From Tilletiaria anomala UBC 951 (lineage: Eukaryota > Basidiomycota > Exobasidiomycetes > Georgefischeriales > Tilletiariaceae), in the NCBI RefSeq assembly GCF_000711695.1, contig NW_013547021.1, forward strand, positions 399,367 to 463,366: a stretch of DNA of 64,000 bases. Direction: 5' to 3'. A model generated the notes under the pieces. The model did no database searches and was not told the origin of the DNA. It saw only the letters and a list, made by a program, of their open reading frames with translations. This document shows, one piece after another, positions 33,301 to 44,548 of the stretch. The stretch's first letter is position 1. Each line of letters opens with the position of its first letter. Made by a program: the position numbers and the translations under genes.

Positions 33301-34231
33301 CATCATCGACCAGTCGACAACTGACCGCTTCGATGCGGTGCTTAGTGCAAATGGATCCCCCCCCCCACCCCCCAACCATCAGCCGGGATCTTGAAATCCC
33401 CCATGCTCCGTTTACGGTACACAGTCAACGTAGTTACACCATCCCAGCAGAATCACTATGCCATCAATCCTGGTATGGTCATCCATCATTATGCCTTCGA
33501 CACCCTGACCAGGTTTGGAGCAAGACGACCGCGTGCTCAGACGGTCAGTCAGGCCTAGGGTTTCGTAGTCGATCATCATCCAGTCGGAGAGCCCTTCACC
33601 TTCAAAAGGTAGAGGGCTCCATTCGGTCATCCACATCGACCTGACTTCGTCGACCAGATTCTAACAACCCCAACTCGTTTTCCGTCTCGTCGTCGGCCAT
33701 CACGCTCTGACACTGGGACAATTCGGCCCATGTCCTCACAACACCAGCAGCTGTCGCAGCTCCATCTCCAGTCTCCATCTATCGCGATCACCGGCCTGCA
33801 ACCCCTACTCGGTCATCGACTGCCACGGAAACTCTCTTAAGAGTTCTAGAGCGGGCCCCCGGGCTTGGCACTTCGTGTCCAGTGCTGAGCCTCCGAACGC
33901 TAGCAGGGAGCATATATATCGAGAGGCTTCTCGTTGCCTTCACCAGCATCTGTGTCTCCATCGCCACCCTTCCCTCTTTCCAACCTTTAGAGACTCCGTT
34001 GCATCTTGCCTCTGCCGTGCTGCTGACCTGGAGTCGCTGCACACCAAGCCAAGTAAGTGTGCTTTCTTTGACTCTTGTCTAGACATGGCATCAAAATGGA
34101 GCTGACACGTTGCTTCCCACCGAAGTCACTGCTTTCGCAAACCGATCCTCGATCTGTGCATCTTCACGTGTGCAATCCTCACAGCGCGAACTTTTTGAGA
34201 GCAATTCTCATCGGCCACGATCATAGCGAAG
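30360..34231. other. Gene-poor stretch between D-amino-acid oxidase and the Ran1-like kinase
   Basis: About 3.9 kb. It looks more A/T-rich than gene regions and has mono/dinucleotide runs (for example poly-A near 33165-33190, a C run near 33358). Open frames are short, on both strands, with no domain I know. The last few hundred bases, rich in pyrimidines and CATC/TCGTC runs, should be the kinase promoter and 5' UTR. No tRNA or mobile-element sequence recognised. Confidence 0.45.
32391..32448. repeat. Short tandem repeat of CGCATCGGCATT-type units
   Basis: About 58 bp of imperfect repeats of GCATTCGC/GCATCG units within the gene-poor stretch. Not in a supported coding region. Confidence 0.6.
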
Positions 34232-36721
34232 ATGTCTTCCTCGCCCAACCAGCACCACCGTAACCTCGTCGGCACCAAGATCGCCTCGGGCCGTCTTGAA
34301 CTCCTCTCGATCCTCGGACTCGGCGCATACGGTGTTGTTTACCTCGCCCGTGATCTGCAACATCCTCTGCAGCAAGGTCCTTTCCCAAGCACTTCCTCGG
34401 GCCAAAACCATCCTGCTGCAGCCTTGCTCGCCAGTGGCAATGGTGCCGCCACAGGCTTCTACGCTGTCAAGTGCCTCAATCGCACGGGCCTCGATGCACG
34501 GCAGAAGTCCTTCCAGCGGCGTGAGATCGCGCTGCACACCATGGCATGCAAGCATCCGGGTGTTGTCAGTCTTTACCAGGTGCTAGATGACCCTCTGTGC
34601 ATCTATGTCGTCATGGACTATTGCCCTGACGGCGACCTGTTCAGCATGATCACTGAACACCAGCGCTACGCTCTCTCCGTGCCACGGACTCCCAAGTTCG
34701 TCGACGGCAACGGTATTACCCGTTATGCTGACGAGGAATTTTCCTACGTCCAAGCGCGCCATGACATGGATCAGCTCGTCAAGAGCGTCTTTGACCAGAT
34801 CATCGATGCTGTCGAATATTGTCATCGTCTAGGCATCTACCACCGAGACCTCAAGCCAGAGAACATCCTTTGTCTGGAAAACGGAGCTCGGGTCGTACTT
34901 GCCGACTTTGGCCTGGCGACGGCCGACAAGTTCAGCAGCGACTTTGGCTGTGGGAGCACGTTTTACATGGGCCCAGAGTGCCAAGGTGGCATCACTACGC
35001 GGTTGCGGAATTACAGCACGGCTGCAAACGATGTCTGGTCGCTCGGCGTCATCCTCGTCAACCTCGTCTGCGGCCGCAACCCCTGGAAGCAGGCGTGCGC
35101 AGGCGATGAGACATTTTGCGAGTACCTTCGCAATCCGGATTTCCTCAAGGAGATCCTTCCCATCTCGGACTCGCTCAATGCTGTCCTCAAGCGTGTCTTT
35201 TCACCGTTCGCCGAGAAGAGGTGCACCTTGCAGGAGCTGAGGCAGCTCGTCAAGGACATCCCTCGCTTCACTGCCACCACCTTCGAACTTAAGCAACGGC
35301 AAGAAGCAGTACGACTGGCAGCTGCCAAGGCACACGCTACCCACGCCGCGCTTAACCAGCAGGCTCAAGCACAGGCTAAGGCACAGACACAGGCTCAAGC
35401 TCAAGCACAGGCTCAAGCACAGGCTCAAGCACAGGCTCAAGCACAGGCTCAAGCACAGCAGCAATATCAGGCAGCTGCGACTTCCGCTATCGTGCATCAG
35501 AACTACGCTCCGTCACCGCCACGACGCAACGTCAAGCAGTCGAGAGCGCAGGAGACGGACTACCACGCAGCGCGGATAGCAAATTGGGAAGCAGCTGGCG
35601 AGCGTGCCCGCGCGGAGAAGCACGAAGAGTCCAGGCAATCGACACCGACGCTTCCACGAGCAACAGATATGCCACCGTCTCCCGAAGACACGATGGGGAG
35701 TGACGGAGCGAGCTCGGAGTATGATGATGACGAGTCCAGCGAGCAATGGAGTAGTGGTGTAGAAGAGGATCCAGCTACAGTCGCCACCGCTGAGAATGCA
35801 CTGTCGTCCTCGTCAGGCTCGCCGTCGTCGCCAGCGACAGACTTTAGCGGAGGCGCTCAAGTCGACTGGTCTCAGCATCCGATCGCAGCTACACCTGCAA
35901 GGGTCCGACGTTCGATTATCTCGGATTCTTCTGCCTCTGATGGCCAACATGCCCCGTCGAGACCTCTGCACGATGACACGCTGCAGTCCCCCGACATGTC
36001 AGACGAGGGCATGACTCCCGATAGCGCCTCAAGTCGCAGTGGGTCTGGAGAGTCTCGCCGGAGCTCGGTGTCGTACACTGGTCTACCGCCTACACCCCGC
36101 TTTGCTCCTGAGCAGCCTCTGCACAGTGATGGCGGCGACAAGGCATCATCTGGCAAGCCCGTCACTGCTCTACCTCAGCTCGCCTTTGTCGACGCCCTCA
36201 GCACCTCCAGAACGCCGCACATTGCGCATGCCGAAGAAGTCTCATGCATCTCCCCCGCTGACGGCGCCAAGAAAGGTGCAATCAACATCAATCCTCAGTC
36301 CAAGAGCTCGGCGCTGAACTCCGGCAACCCGCATTCTCGCTGGGTGCGCCGTGGACTAGAGGAGATGCGACTTGATTCCTCGCAAGCCTCTCGCGCCTCG
36401 CGACCGTATATTGGCGCCGGTTCTAGCAGCGAGCTCAGCAGTAGCGATGATGAAGGCGCCGCAGGACGCAGCGAGAGCATTGTGTCACAAAACTATACAT
36501 TCTCATTTGAGGACTGCAGCATTAGCGCCGCCACTCCGCACGAGCCGGCCCAGCAACAGCAGGCATCTTCACCGCAGCACGGACGCCTCCCTTCGCTGCA
36601 AGCTCGCAGGGCCAAGCTGACTTCGCCGCTGCACATCGGCAAGCTTGGCTTCAATCCCGAGACCTTCCTCCAGCACCGTCGTCTAACTCGCGCAGCTGGT
36701 GCCAGCGCCGGCACAAAGTAA
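34232..36721 (+). CDS. Ser/Thr protein kinase, Ran1/Pat1-Sks1-Vhs1-like
   Basis: Single-exon kinase of 829 residues. Kinase landmarks: glycine loop GLGAYGVV (29-36), catalytic Lys80 in YAVKC, HRDLKPEN from His204, DFGLA from Asp225, and GPE in place of APE. The catalytic core with CGSTFYMGPECQ and NDVWSLGVILVNLVCGRNPW matches the fungal Ran1/Pat1, Ksp1, Sks1 and Vhs1 group, which acts in nutrient sensing and control of meiosis or filamentous growth. After the kinase domain comes a Gln/Ala repeat (about residues 376-410), then about 400 Ser-rich, probably disordered residues with DDESSE-type acidic patches. The C-terminal end reads LGFNPETFLQHRRLTRAAG. Paralogue identity within the group is open. 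The start is the first in-frame ATG, just before the conserved N-terminus. Confidence 0.9.
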   Translation: MSSSPNQHHRNLVGTKIASGRLELLSILGLGAYGVVYLARDLQHPLQQGPFPSTSSGQNHPAAALLASGNGAATGFYAVKCLNRTGLDARQKSFQRREIALHTMACKHPGVVSLYQVLDDPLCIYVVMDYCPDGDLFSMITEHQRYALSVPRTPKFVDGNGITRYADEEFSYVQARHDMDQLVKSVFDQIIDAVEYCHRLGIYHRDLKPENILCLENGARVVLADFGLATADKFSSDFGCGSTFYMGPECQGGITTRLRNYSTAANDVWSLGVILVNLVCGRNPWKQACAGDETFCEYLRNPDFLKEILPISDSLNAVLKRVFSPFAEKRCTLQELRQLVKDIPRFTATTFELKQRQEAVRLAAAKAHATHAALNQQAQAQAKAQTQAQAQAQAQAQAQAQAQAQAQAQQQYQAAATSAIVHQNYAPSPPRRNVKQSRAQETDYHAARIANWEAAGERARAEKHEESRQSTPTLPRATDMPPSPEDTMGSDGASSEYDDDESSEQWSSGVEEDPATVATAENALSSSSGSPSSPATDFSGGAQVDWSQHPIAATPARVRRSIISDSSASDGQHAPSRPLHDDTLQSPDMSDEGMTPDSASSRSGSGESRRSSVSYTGLPPTPRFAPEQPLHSDGGDKASSGKPVTALPQLAFVDALSTSRTPHIAHAEEVSCISPADGAKKGAININPQSKSSALNSGNPHSRWVRRGLEEMRLDSSQASRASRPYIGAGSSSELSSSDDEGAAGRSESIVSQNYTFSFEDCSISAATPHEPAQQQQASSPQHGRLPSLQARRAKLTSPLHIGKLGFNPETFLQHRRLTRAAGASAGTK
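35366..35462 (+). repeat. In-frame 12-bp tandem repeat coding QAQA in the kinase gene
   Basis: Near-perfect copies of CAGGCTCAAGCA, about eight units, encode an alternating Gln-Ala tract. Perfect identity of neighbouring units suggests recent slippage, so repeat number may vary between strains. Confidence 0.9.
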
Positions 36722-39700
36722 CCAATATTTTCCAACTCATCTTTATTCTCTTTGACTATATTCCTTTACATGCATGTCGCCAGCGTCAGGATGTTTCCTG
36801 TCACAAAGGGACACCAATCACCATCGTTCTCATCACTTGCAGCATAATCCACCCTTACTATTCGCAACGTACCGACTCACACCACACTGTAGCGCTTTCG
36901 AGAACACCTCTGCCAGCGCCTTTGCAAGCATGGGCCAGCGTCTAAAATGAACGTAAAGTGCTCGTCACACAAGATGTACCATAAAGCATTTGCAAATTGC
37001 ACGTTCCTGCATCCATCACAGCGAAAGTGGACTGACGCACGATTGCAAAAGGTATTTCCTGAGTCATAGCTTCTGTACTACACTCAACCTGTTTTACCGT
37101 TCGCATTCAAGGTTCACCGTTCGATCAGGACCGCTGCCATTTCTCTCACCACTAGAGGCTTTCATAGTTATACACATCTGGCTGCTGAAAAAGGTTTGAC
37201 GCGGCGTGCACGTTGAGTCCATCGCTGTGTATGTGCCAGTACGTGGTGTGCGAAGCGTTGTTATGTGAAAGTTTAAGCCCTACTAAAGTATACCCACCCC
37301 AGTGCCTTAGTCATTACTCATCAGCTTCACAACATATTTCATCCACATGCCGACCACACGGAGTCGTACTTGTGGGGGACTGAGTGCATCCTTTGGACGA
37401 CGTGTGCTTCTTGTTGGCCACCACGTGAAACCCTTGAACGGCGGGCGGGAGTTGAATTCATCTGACAATGCCAGCATGACCATCAAGGCTCCAAACTCAC
37501 CTCAAAGGACAGGCCACCTCCAGACCACTCAATATCCAATTCCAAACTCCTCAAACCAAGTGACCGATCTCATCCGGCAAGTTGGAAAAGGTTGAAATTT
37601 GGAAGGTATGTAGTGAGCATGCACTGCAACAGACTGCATCCCGCTGCTTCACCCCCTCTCACGCGCTGGTGCTGCCTTAATGGAATCGCACACGTATTTA
37701 TATCTAGGACTGTCAGCCTATGATCTTTAATTTTTTACATTACATACTCGGTAGTACGTATGCACGTACAAATGCCGTTGTCATTGCTGGAACCTCGTTT
37801 GAGCAGATGAGTTATCGGGCGGCCATCTGCCGCCATCTCTCACCAGCTTGCCTTGGCCATTGCTCAGCACTTGATGTCACTGACTCACGGAGAGCAAGGC
37901 AAAGAGAATAAAATGCCGACAGTGGCGAAAGCTAGCAGGTGGGCGGGATACCTCGCAAAACTGTGTACAGATCTGCGTATAGCTCACTCCTTGGCCTCGC
38001 TCTATATGATGTGGGGGGAACGAAGCCCCCGGTATCACGGCAATGTGCAAACTTTGCCCGTCCCTCTCTTGTTGAACGAGAACTCCCCGTCAACAAAGTA
38101 GAAAAAGAAAGAATTCAATGTCTGATGATCGGGGCTTGTGGGGTTTCCTATTTTTCCGGTCCCGCAGTGAGGCTTGGACCCGATTTCCCAACAGGAATGG
38201 CAGCGTGAGGAGATATCCCGCAAGCTAGCGTGTGCCCAGCATGGCTCTATCAGCTGAAGGAGGGAGGCCCTTTCGCTCTTCTAGCGATAAAAATACACAA
38301 AAGATGTCATAAGGATGTGCCAAAGCAAAGTAATCAATAAGTGCATGTGTCCTTGACCTTCGCCAACTTCAGCTATGTATTTAGGCAACCCTAACAAACC
38401 AAATGGATGCACCAGATATGTTGGCAGTATTTCCGGGATCCCATTTCCCGCAACAGGAGCGGAAAAATTTGTTGGGCCGGGATCGGGGGCATTGTCCCGT
38501 GTGCCATTGGATCACATCTTCCCAAACGAGAACTCTAGTCTCAGAACCAACGCCAGAGTGCTCCCAAAGGCTTGCCTCATGGTGCAGCATCGGGCGACTT
38601 TCGTTTGGATGCTGATCAGAGGATCAGGAGACGGAATTCGGAAGGGGCTAGTGGAGGAATTCGGATCTCGGGAGCATTTGACTTGCAGCGGTGGCTCTCT
38701 CCACACAAATATCGTGCACGTACTTACATACAACAACGGCAGAATCGCAGCAGACGAGAAGGCTTGACAAGAGGATGGATGGCATAGAGCAGGAAAAAGC
38801 ATGGAGTAAGGCGGCATATAACCCGACGGATCAGTCTTGGTCGTACTGAGCACGGTGACTTGTTGAGCCTTAAGCGACTAAGAGAATAATCACTAAAGCG
38901 CCTGTGCTAGAATTTTGAAACTCATGTTCCGTGAACTGAGGAGAATGTGATGGTGGGAAAAGTGGCACGTGGCCCACTATCACAGCGTATCGGAGTGTGA
39001 AATGCTCTGGAGTAGTCTGGCGCAGGTCATCGACGATTTTCACGATCGTGACGCTGGGCACGGCAAATTCGCAACGCGACGCGCCTCTCGCATTCCCACG
39101 CGTTACACGCGAAAAAGTTTAACGAGGATCGAGGGATGCATCTGAAAGCCTTTCCACAAGCACCTGCGATCATCATAGTATCATCGTGTCATCGCATCCT
39201 TGCATCATCAACTTGGGCATCAGAGCAACAAGTATCTCACACGTCCGCAGGAATCAAGCGGGGAACTGGAAAGGGGGCCGTGACCGGTTGAGCAATGCAC
39301 CAGGAGAGCGGAGAGTTGACACAGCTAAGGACCATTTGGATGTCTTCCATTGTTCACGCGGGTATCTAAACACCTAAGGCCAGAGACTCTGACCAGCGGC
39401 CTTGTTGGGATATGGACTTCGAAGGCTATTCATCTCCTGCCATGCGGGGAAATGGGCTATGGGGTATCAAGCGTTGGGCGCCAGGAAAGGGTTAAGTCGT
39501 TTGATCGCCTGCAACCTTGTCTGTAACGGGAGAGAAGGAAGCTTGGCGAGCGCAAGAGTAATTACGGCAGTTGTGCATATCACGTCTGGGCCCTGGACTT
39601 TGAGTGCAGCGGAACTGCACACTCAAGGATGTATAGCTCTCACACGCTTCGAATTGCTCCCTGGTACCTCCAGATGAGGTTCTTGTCCGCACAAAGACCG

Positions 39701-40866
39701 AAGCTACCTCTTCGAGCTGGAAGCTTCAAATCGTGTCCTTCCTCATCCGGGTCTCACTTGCTCCTAAACGCACTGACTTGGCAGGCGAAGCATCATCTCT
39801 CTCTATTTGAAGGCGCAAGCCCTTCGCGTCGACTTACGGTGTGACTCCTTAGAGCGTCATATTTCGGACTCTTTCGCCGGTTTCAAGGATACGAAGGGGA
39901 ACAAGTGTTGAGGACGAAGATGTGAAGCTGAAACAACAGAGTGGCACACTGAAGCTTACGCAGCACTCTTCCCAGGGCATGCTTCATGGTTCATTCCACA
40001 TGCTTGATGCGATCATCGTTCATACGCTCATGTGCTCATGCTTAACGAGCGAGCGGCTTTGAAGTTCAACTCGCTTTTCTGATCGTTCCGCGTGAGGCGT
40101 GTTCCTATACACTGCACCTACCGGAACAATGTTTGTTCTGCCGATCGGCAACAGAGCTCACATCTATGTTGGGCCGCTCGGTCTGCAACTCTTCGGGAGG
40201 AAACATGATCATCAGGGCCGAGGAGCTTTATTACAGACCCAGCTGAGCTTTACATGCCGAACGCAGTATGCTTCGCGTCTTCATGTACGGCGGACGCATT
40301 AAACTCGCACTTTCGCTCGTACCACGCACGAGGCACATGCTGAGTTTGCAAGCGTGATGATCAAAACAAAAACAACTCGGTCGATAGCATCTGTGCTATG
40401 CGAGGGCCAACACGAAGGATGAGGGCATTGACGTACCAGGCGACGTCGACTCGGGGTTGTTTTGGCACACACGCCGAGGGCCTGCGCGCAGGCGATTTCG
40501 ATTACAGGGGGCGAATGATGCCGAGTCGTGTATACAGCTACGAGAACTGGATCCGACAAAAGGGAGCGAATGATTGACGCAATTGGATATGGGTGTCGAC
40601 ACCAACAACGGTTTCATTATCTTTTTCTCATTCAATAGAACTTTTGAGCCTTGCGATGCAGTTGAGTGCATCGATGACTGGATGACTGTTCGAGATGCAA
40701 AAGGGGCAGCAACGCGATTTCTCGAGCGACACAGATCCAGCACTTGCTGGCCCTCAGGGCCTTCGCTCGACCTCGTGCTGAATGACATGCGCCAGAGAAC
40801 GTATCATCATGCTCATCTCTGACTATCTCGAGGCCTTATCTCCCTAGACAGACCGGTGCTTGCTTC
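36722..40866. other. Gene-poor stretch between the kinase and the Opi3-like gene
   Basis: About 4.1 kb, the longest tract without a gene. The kinase 3' UTR lies at the left end. Open frames up to about 130 codons occur on both strands but show no known domain and no splice pattern that links them. No RNA gene or mobile element recognised. Confidence 0.45.
39165..39212. repeat. ATC-rich simple repeat
   Basis: An imperfect run of ATC/CATC triplets within the gene-poor stretch. Descriptive only. Confidence 0.5.
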
Positions 40867-42208
40867 TTATTCCGACTTCTTGCTCTTGCTCCTGGTCCCT
40901 CGCGCGGGGCTATCGTGGCTGCGAGTGTTGCGCGCCGGCCCGCCTTCGGCTTGAAGGGCAATGATGGTCGCGGCTGACTCGCCATTGGCCGATGTGCGAC
41001 CGCGGCGCTTCTTGGCTGCTGAAACATAGATATTTGCTGTAAAGGGGCTGATGGAACGACAGAGAATATGGAAGATGCACGACGTTAATGGTCCGATCAT
41101 CCTAGAAGGCAATAATGAAAGCGACCGTGCCTGACTTACCCTTCGAAGCGCATAGCGATGAGGTAGACGATAAAGACAAGTGTGCTCAGAATGAGGCCAG
41201 CAGGTTTGCCGAACCTGCAGGTGAAAGTAAGAAATGCGATGTAAACAAACGAGGAAGGGCAATTCCTGAAGGACACGATTGTTGATGGAGCAACAGTTCG
41301 ACAACTAACCAAAGAGCAACAGAGAAAAAGCTCAAAGTGCTTCCGACGTACATCGGGTCACGAACAATGTTGAATGGGAAACCAGTGACCATGTCATCCA
41401 TGAGGATGCCAAAGTAGTCACCGAGGTAGGTGCCGGTGATGCCAAGGGCGTACATGCTCGAGAGAACAAGGACATTGCCGATCGAGAAGAGAGCCGCGGC
41501 TGCCGGCTTGATGAACGGCTGAAGCAGCAACGGATGCACCGGCTGGTACACAAGAGCCTGGTTGTACCTGCGAAGAGTTCGCACATAGGATGTTATTAGG
41601 AGAGGTCAGCACAGACACGCCTGCAGGTTGCACCATTCAAAGTCCCTAATTCTCACAGCTGGTCCCTGATGATCCCTAAAATGAAGATGGTCGCACCTAA
41701 TAGGTAGCAACCTAAATAGCGCTTACCGCGCAGGACCTTGGTGATGGTGCCTCTGTGATACTCTGGAGCAACGTTATGTGCGGGACAGTGTACGGATACG
41801 GCATAAATTGTGGTTATTAAAATTGCGCGTAGTGAAGTGGAGGAATGTCAAATGATCAGCTCCGGGGATCTCATCGAAGGTGCGTTGCCAACAGAGACTC
41901 GCCATTTTGAGCAACCGTGTTCCAGAAGAGCGGGTTGAAGCAGCTATTGATCCCAAGCGGAGCTACGCATCAGCCCCACGAGATCGATTTGGCGTGGGCC
42001 TATGCATCTCCACAGACCGTGAGCGGGGTGGCCTTGCATGGCCTGCGTGCGTGCACCTCGGGGGTAGCCCCGAGGTGCACGATTTTGAACGCAGGTTCGT
42101 GCGAGAAACAAGTCGTTGTACTCACATTGCACCCGCAGCAATCCAGAAGGACGGTTGGTTAAGGTCCACCACACCCGGGTAGTAGTACTGGTTGTAAGCC
42201 GGCGGCAT
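40867..42208 (-). CDS. OPI3: Phospholipid N-methyltransferase, Opi3/PEMT-like, with one GC-AG intron
   Basis: Integral ER enzyme that uses S-adenosylmethionine for the last methylations of phosphatidylethanolamine to phosphatidylcholine. Six exons: 42208-42126, 41943-41903, 41762-41657, 41567-41310, 41214-41140, 41047-40867; 247 residues. Joined family blocks are VDLNQPSFWIAAGAICFNPLF, NTVAQNEYHRGTITKVLRG, CYLLGATIFILGIIRD, the signature LGITGTYLGDYFGILMD, VTGFPFNIVRDPMYVGSTL, and FGKPAGLILSTLVFIVYL with RFEGPFTANIY. Intron 2 begins with GCGAGT rather than GT; only this donor keeps the frame and the conserved Glu-Tyr. Intron 1 holds a 13-bp perfect hairpin. The C-terminal tail is basic and Ser-rich (to SKSKKSE) and longer than in yeast Opi3. 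Divergent from RPN9 (548 bp apart). Confidence 0.93.
42051..42080. repeat. Perfect 13-bp inverted repeat inside intron 1 of the Opi3-like gene
   Basis: Arms GTGCACCTCGGGG (42051-42063) and CCCCGAGGTGCAC (42068-42080) with a 4-nt loop. It lies between the splice sites of intron 1 (42125-41944). In RNA it would form a very stable GC-rich stem-loop. Confidence 0.9.
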
Positions 42209-42756
42209 GATGAGTCTCTTATTCTCGAGTGAGTCCAAGCGTCGCTGAACATACGTCAGTCGGAGCGCTTGATCGCACGGTGCTCCGGTAGTGGAGTCCC
42301 GGAAGATGTACGAGGAGCAGTGCTGGGAGCAAAGCAACTCTGTTGTTCCGTGAATGCACTGATTGGTGAATGTCGTGCAGGATGTACTGCGGTGCTAGTG
42401 GACTTGCTGCGTGGAGAGGACAACATGGCAGCGCGACTGGCGGTTCAAAAGATGGCAGGCCAACAGCGTACCTCCCAAGAGCGGGAAGAGCGCCTGGAAG
42501 CGCATCTGGTCTGCGACCTCGCACACAACCCTAATAATGGAAACAATATAGTACCACGTGACCTGAATCTCAAGTCCAACCCTTGGTGGTTGGACTTGCG
42601 TGGCCCCTACGGCTGCGACATGATCATTACTTGTACCTTGCGAGATGCAGGAGTGCTTTTCATCAGTCGATCAACCTCCTGAAGTTGAGTTTGAACCTGT
42701 TTCATCAGCTACCACTCATCCTGCGTGATTCCAAAAGAAGGAAAGGGTAGCCCAAC
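42209..42756. promoter_or_regulatory. Shared divergent upstream region of the Opi3-like and Rpn9 genes
   Basis: The 548 bp between divergent starts should hold both promoters. No proteasome-type control element (PACE) was recognised and no gene is seen. Confidence 0.45.
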
Positions 42757-44289
42757 ATGGACACCGACTTTGAAGAATCGTACCTCTCGAATCTCGCGTC
42801 GTCATCCTCGACGCCGGCGGGCTTGAGGCCCTACTACATCAAGCTGGTTGACCTGTACAACCGTAAGCTCTGGTACCAACTCACGCTCTCACTCGATGAA
42901 TTCCTTTCGCATCCCGACAGCCAGAACCCCCCATCGATACAGATCGAACTGTACGAGCGGTTCGTGACGCAGTTTGAAAAGAAGATCAATCAGTTGAGTA
43001 GGGCAGCGATCGCTGTCAAGGTCGCGCGGCAACATGAAGGTGTGTTTCATTCTGGATACTGGCAAATGGCAGGTGAAGACCAGTCACGAATTGCTTCCTT
43101 TGAACAGATCCTTCTCAAGCCATTGCCTTCTTGCAACGTATCATCCCTTCGATCGCGCCTGCACCACCCGCTGCCACGCCGGCTGCAGGTTCCGGGGCGG
43201 CAGCAGCTCCTTCTGCCACGATGGCAGCAACGACAGGCGTACAAGCAGCAACATCGAGTGGGCAATCTCAGAGCCTAGAGGCCTATGTATTTGTGTCGAT
43301 GGAAGCCGCTCACTTCCAACTGCTGCTGGGGAATCTCGCACAGACCAAGAAGACGATGGATGAGTGCCAGAAGATCTTGGACGGCTTTGACAGTGTGGAG
43401 ATGGGCGTCAATGCAGCGTACTACAGAGTATGCGGAGACTATCACAAGGTGCGTCCTGGACAAGTAGCTCATTCGGTTGGTTCTCAGAGGCTGACAGTCC
43501 TGTGCGACGTTTCCCTGACTCTGCAGGCAAAGGCCGAGTATGCTCCGTACTACAAGAATTCTCTGCTCTACTTGGCCTGCGTCAACCTGGACAAGGATTT
43601 GAGCAAGGACGACCAGATCCAGCGGGCGCATGATCTCGCCATCAGCGCCCTGCTAGGTGACACAATCTACAACTTTGGCGAGCTGCTCCTGCACCCCATC
43701 CTCTCCGTCTTGCAATCCACACCTCACTCCTACCTGTCGGACCTGCTGCACGCGTTCAACTCGGGCGATCTCGGGCGCTTCGAGTCTCTCTTGCCGCACC
43801 TCTCTTCCAATGAGCCGATTCTCGCAGAGAATCAGCCGTTCTTGCGCCAGAAGATATGTCTGATGGCGCTGATTGAAAGTGTGTTTAAACGCAGCAGTGA
43901 GGATCGAGTCATCAGCTTCGAGGCCATCGGCCGCGAGACAAGGCTGCCGGCGGACGAGGTGGAGCATCTGGTCATGAAAGCTCTTAGGTGAGTGCTGAGG
44001 GGTCAAGATTCCTTGCTAGCTTGCTCCCGTTTTCGTCTTCAACGTGTTCGTGCCACTAATACCCTTTTGTCTTGTCTCGCTCCGCCTTTGCCTCAGCCTC
44101 AAGCTGATCCGCGGAACGATGGACCAGCACAAACAAGAAGCACGCATCACTTGGGTACAGCCGCGCGTCCTCAGTCGTCCGCAGATCGAGGCGCTGCACG
44201 TCAGGCTGGGTCAATGGTGCGAGAAGGTCAAAGAGGTCGGCGAGTTTGTCAAAGGGCAAACCGCGCCAGAGCTCATCACGACTGCGTGA
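42757..44289 (+). CDS. RPN9: 26S proteasome regulatory subunit Rpn9 (PSMD13)
   Basis: Lid subunit of the 19S regulatory particle. Exons 42757-43039, 43120-43448, 43527-43987 and 44097-44289 join in frame to 421 residues. The N-terminal helical repeats read YYIKLVDLYNRKLWYQLTLS and YERFVTQFEKKINQLS. The middle has TKKTMDECQKILD and AAYYRVCGDYHK joined to AKAEYAPYYKNSLLYL. The PCI domain follows (AHDLAISALLGDTIYNFGEL, CLMALIESVFKRSSEDRVIS, LPADEVEHLVMKAL), ending with the winged-helix piece LIRGTMDQ...ARITWVQPRVLS. Orthologues have about 376-393 residues; the excess is an Ala/Pro/Ser/Thr-rich insert of about 35 residues after FLQRIIPS. The 3' end lies 259 bp from the convergent Xpt1-like gene. 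Confidence 0.95.
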
Positions 44290-44548
44290 GGGTGTAGGGG
44301 TCGATCGCAGCATGTGTAAGCTAGAGAAGATGAGCATGATCTCGAACAGCATGCATTTGTGATGGGATCGGAAGCACGGCTGTGAGAGGCTGCAAAGCCG
44401 TGCGCAAGCATGCACCTACCAGGCAGCTGGAGCGAAAGCTAGAAGCATAATCCACAATGCGCTGCGGATCTGCGGGAACTAGACGAGGCCAGTGCAGCGT
44501 GAGGCTAGAGTATGAATACATGCGGAGACAGACCGTAAATTGTGTGCG

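Noticed and set aside
36722-40866. A possible centromere or mobile-element island in the gene-free tract
   Set aside because: No long repeats, terminal repeats, transposase or reverse transcriptase fragments, and no strong AT bias were visible.
5061-42208. A phospholipid gene cluster (PS decarboxylase plus Opi3-like gene)
   Set aside because: The two genes are about 34 kb apart with many unrelated genes between; shared pathway but no sign of clustering.
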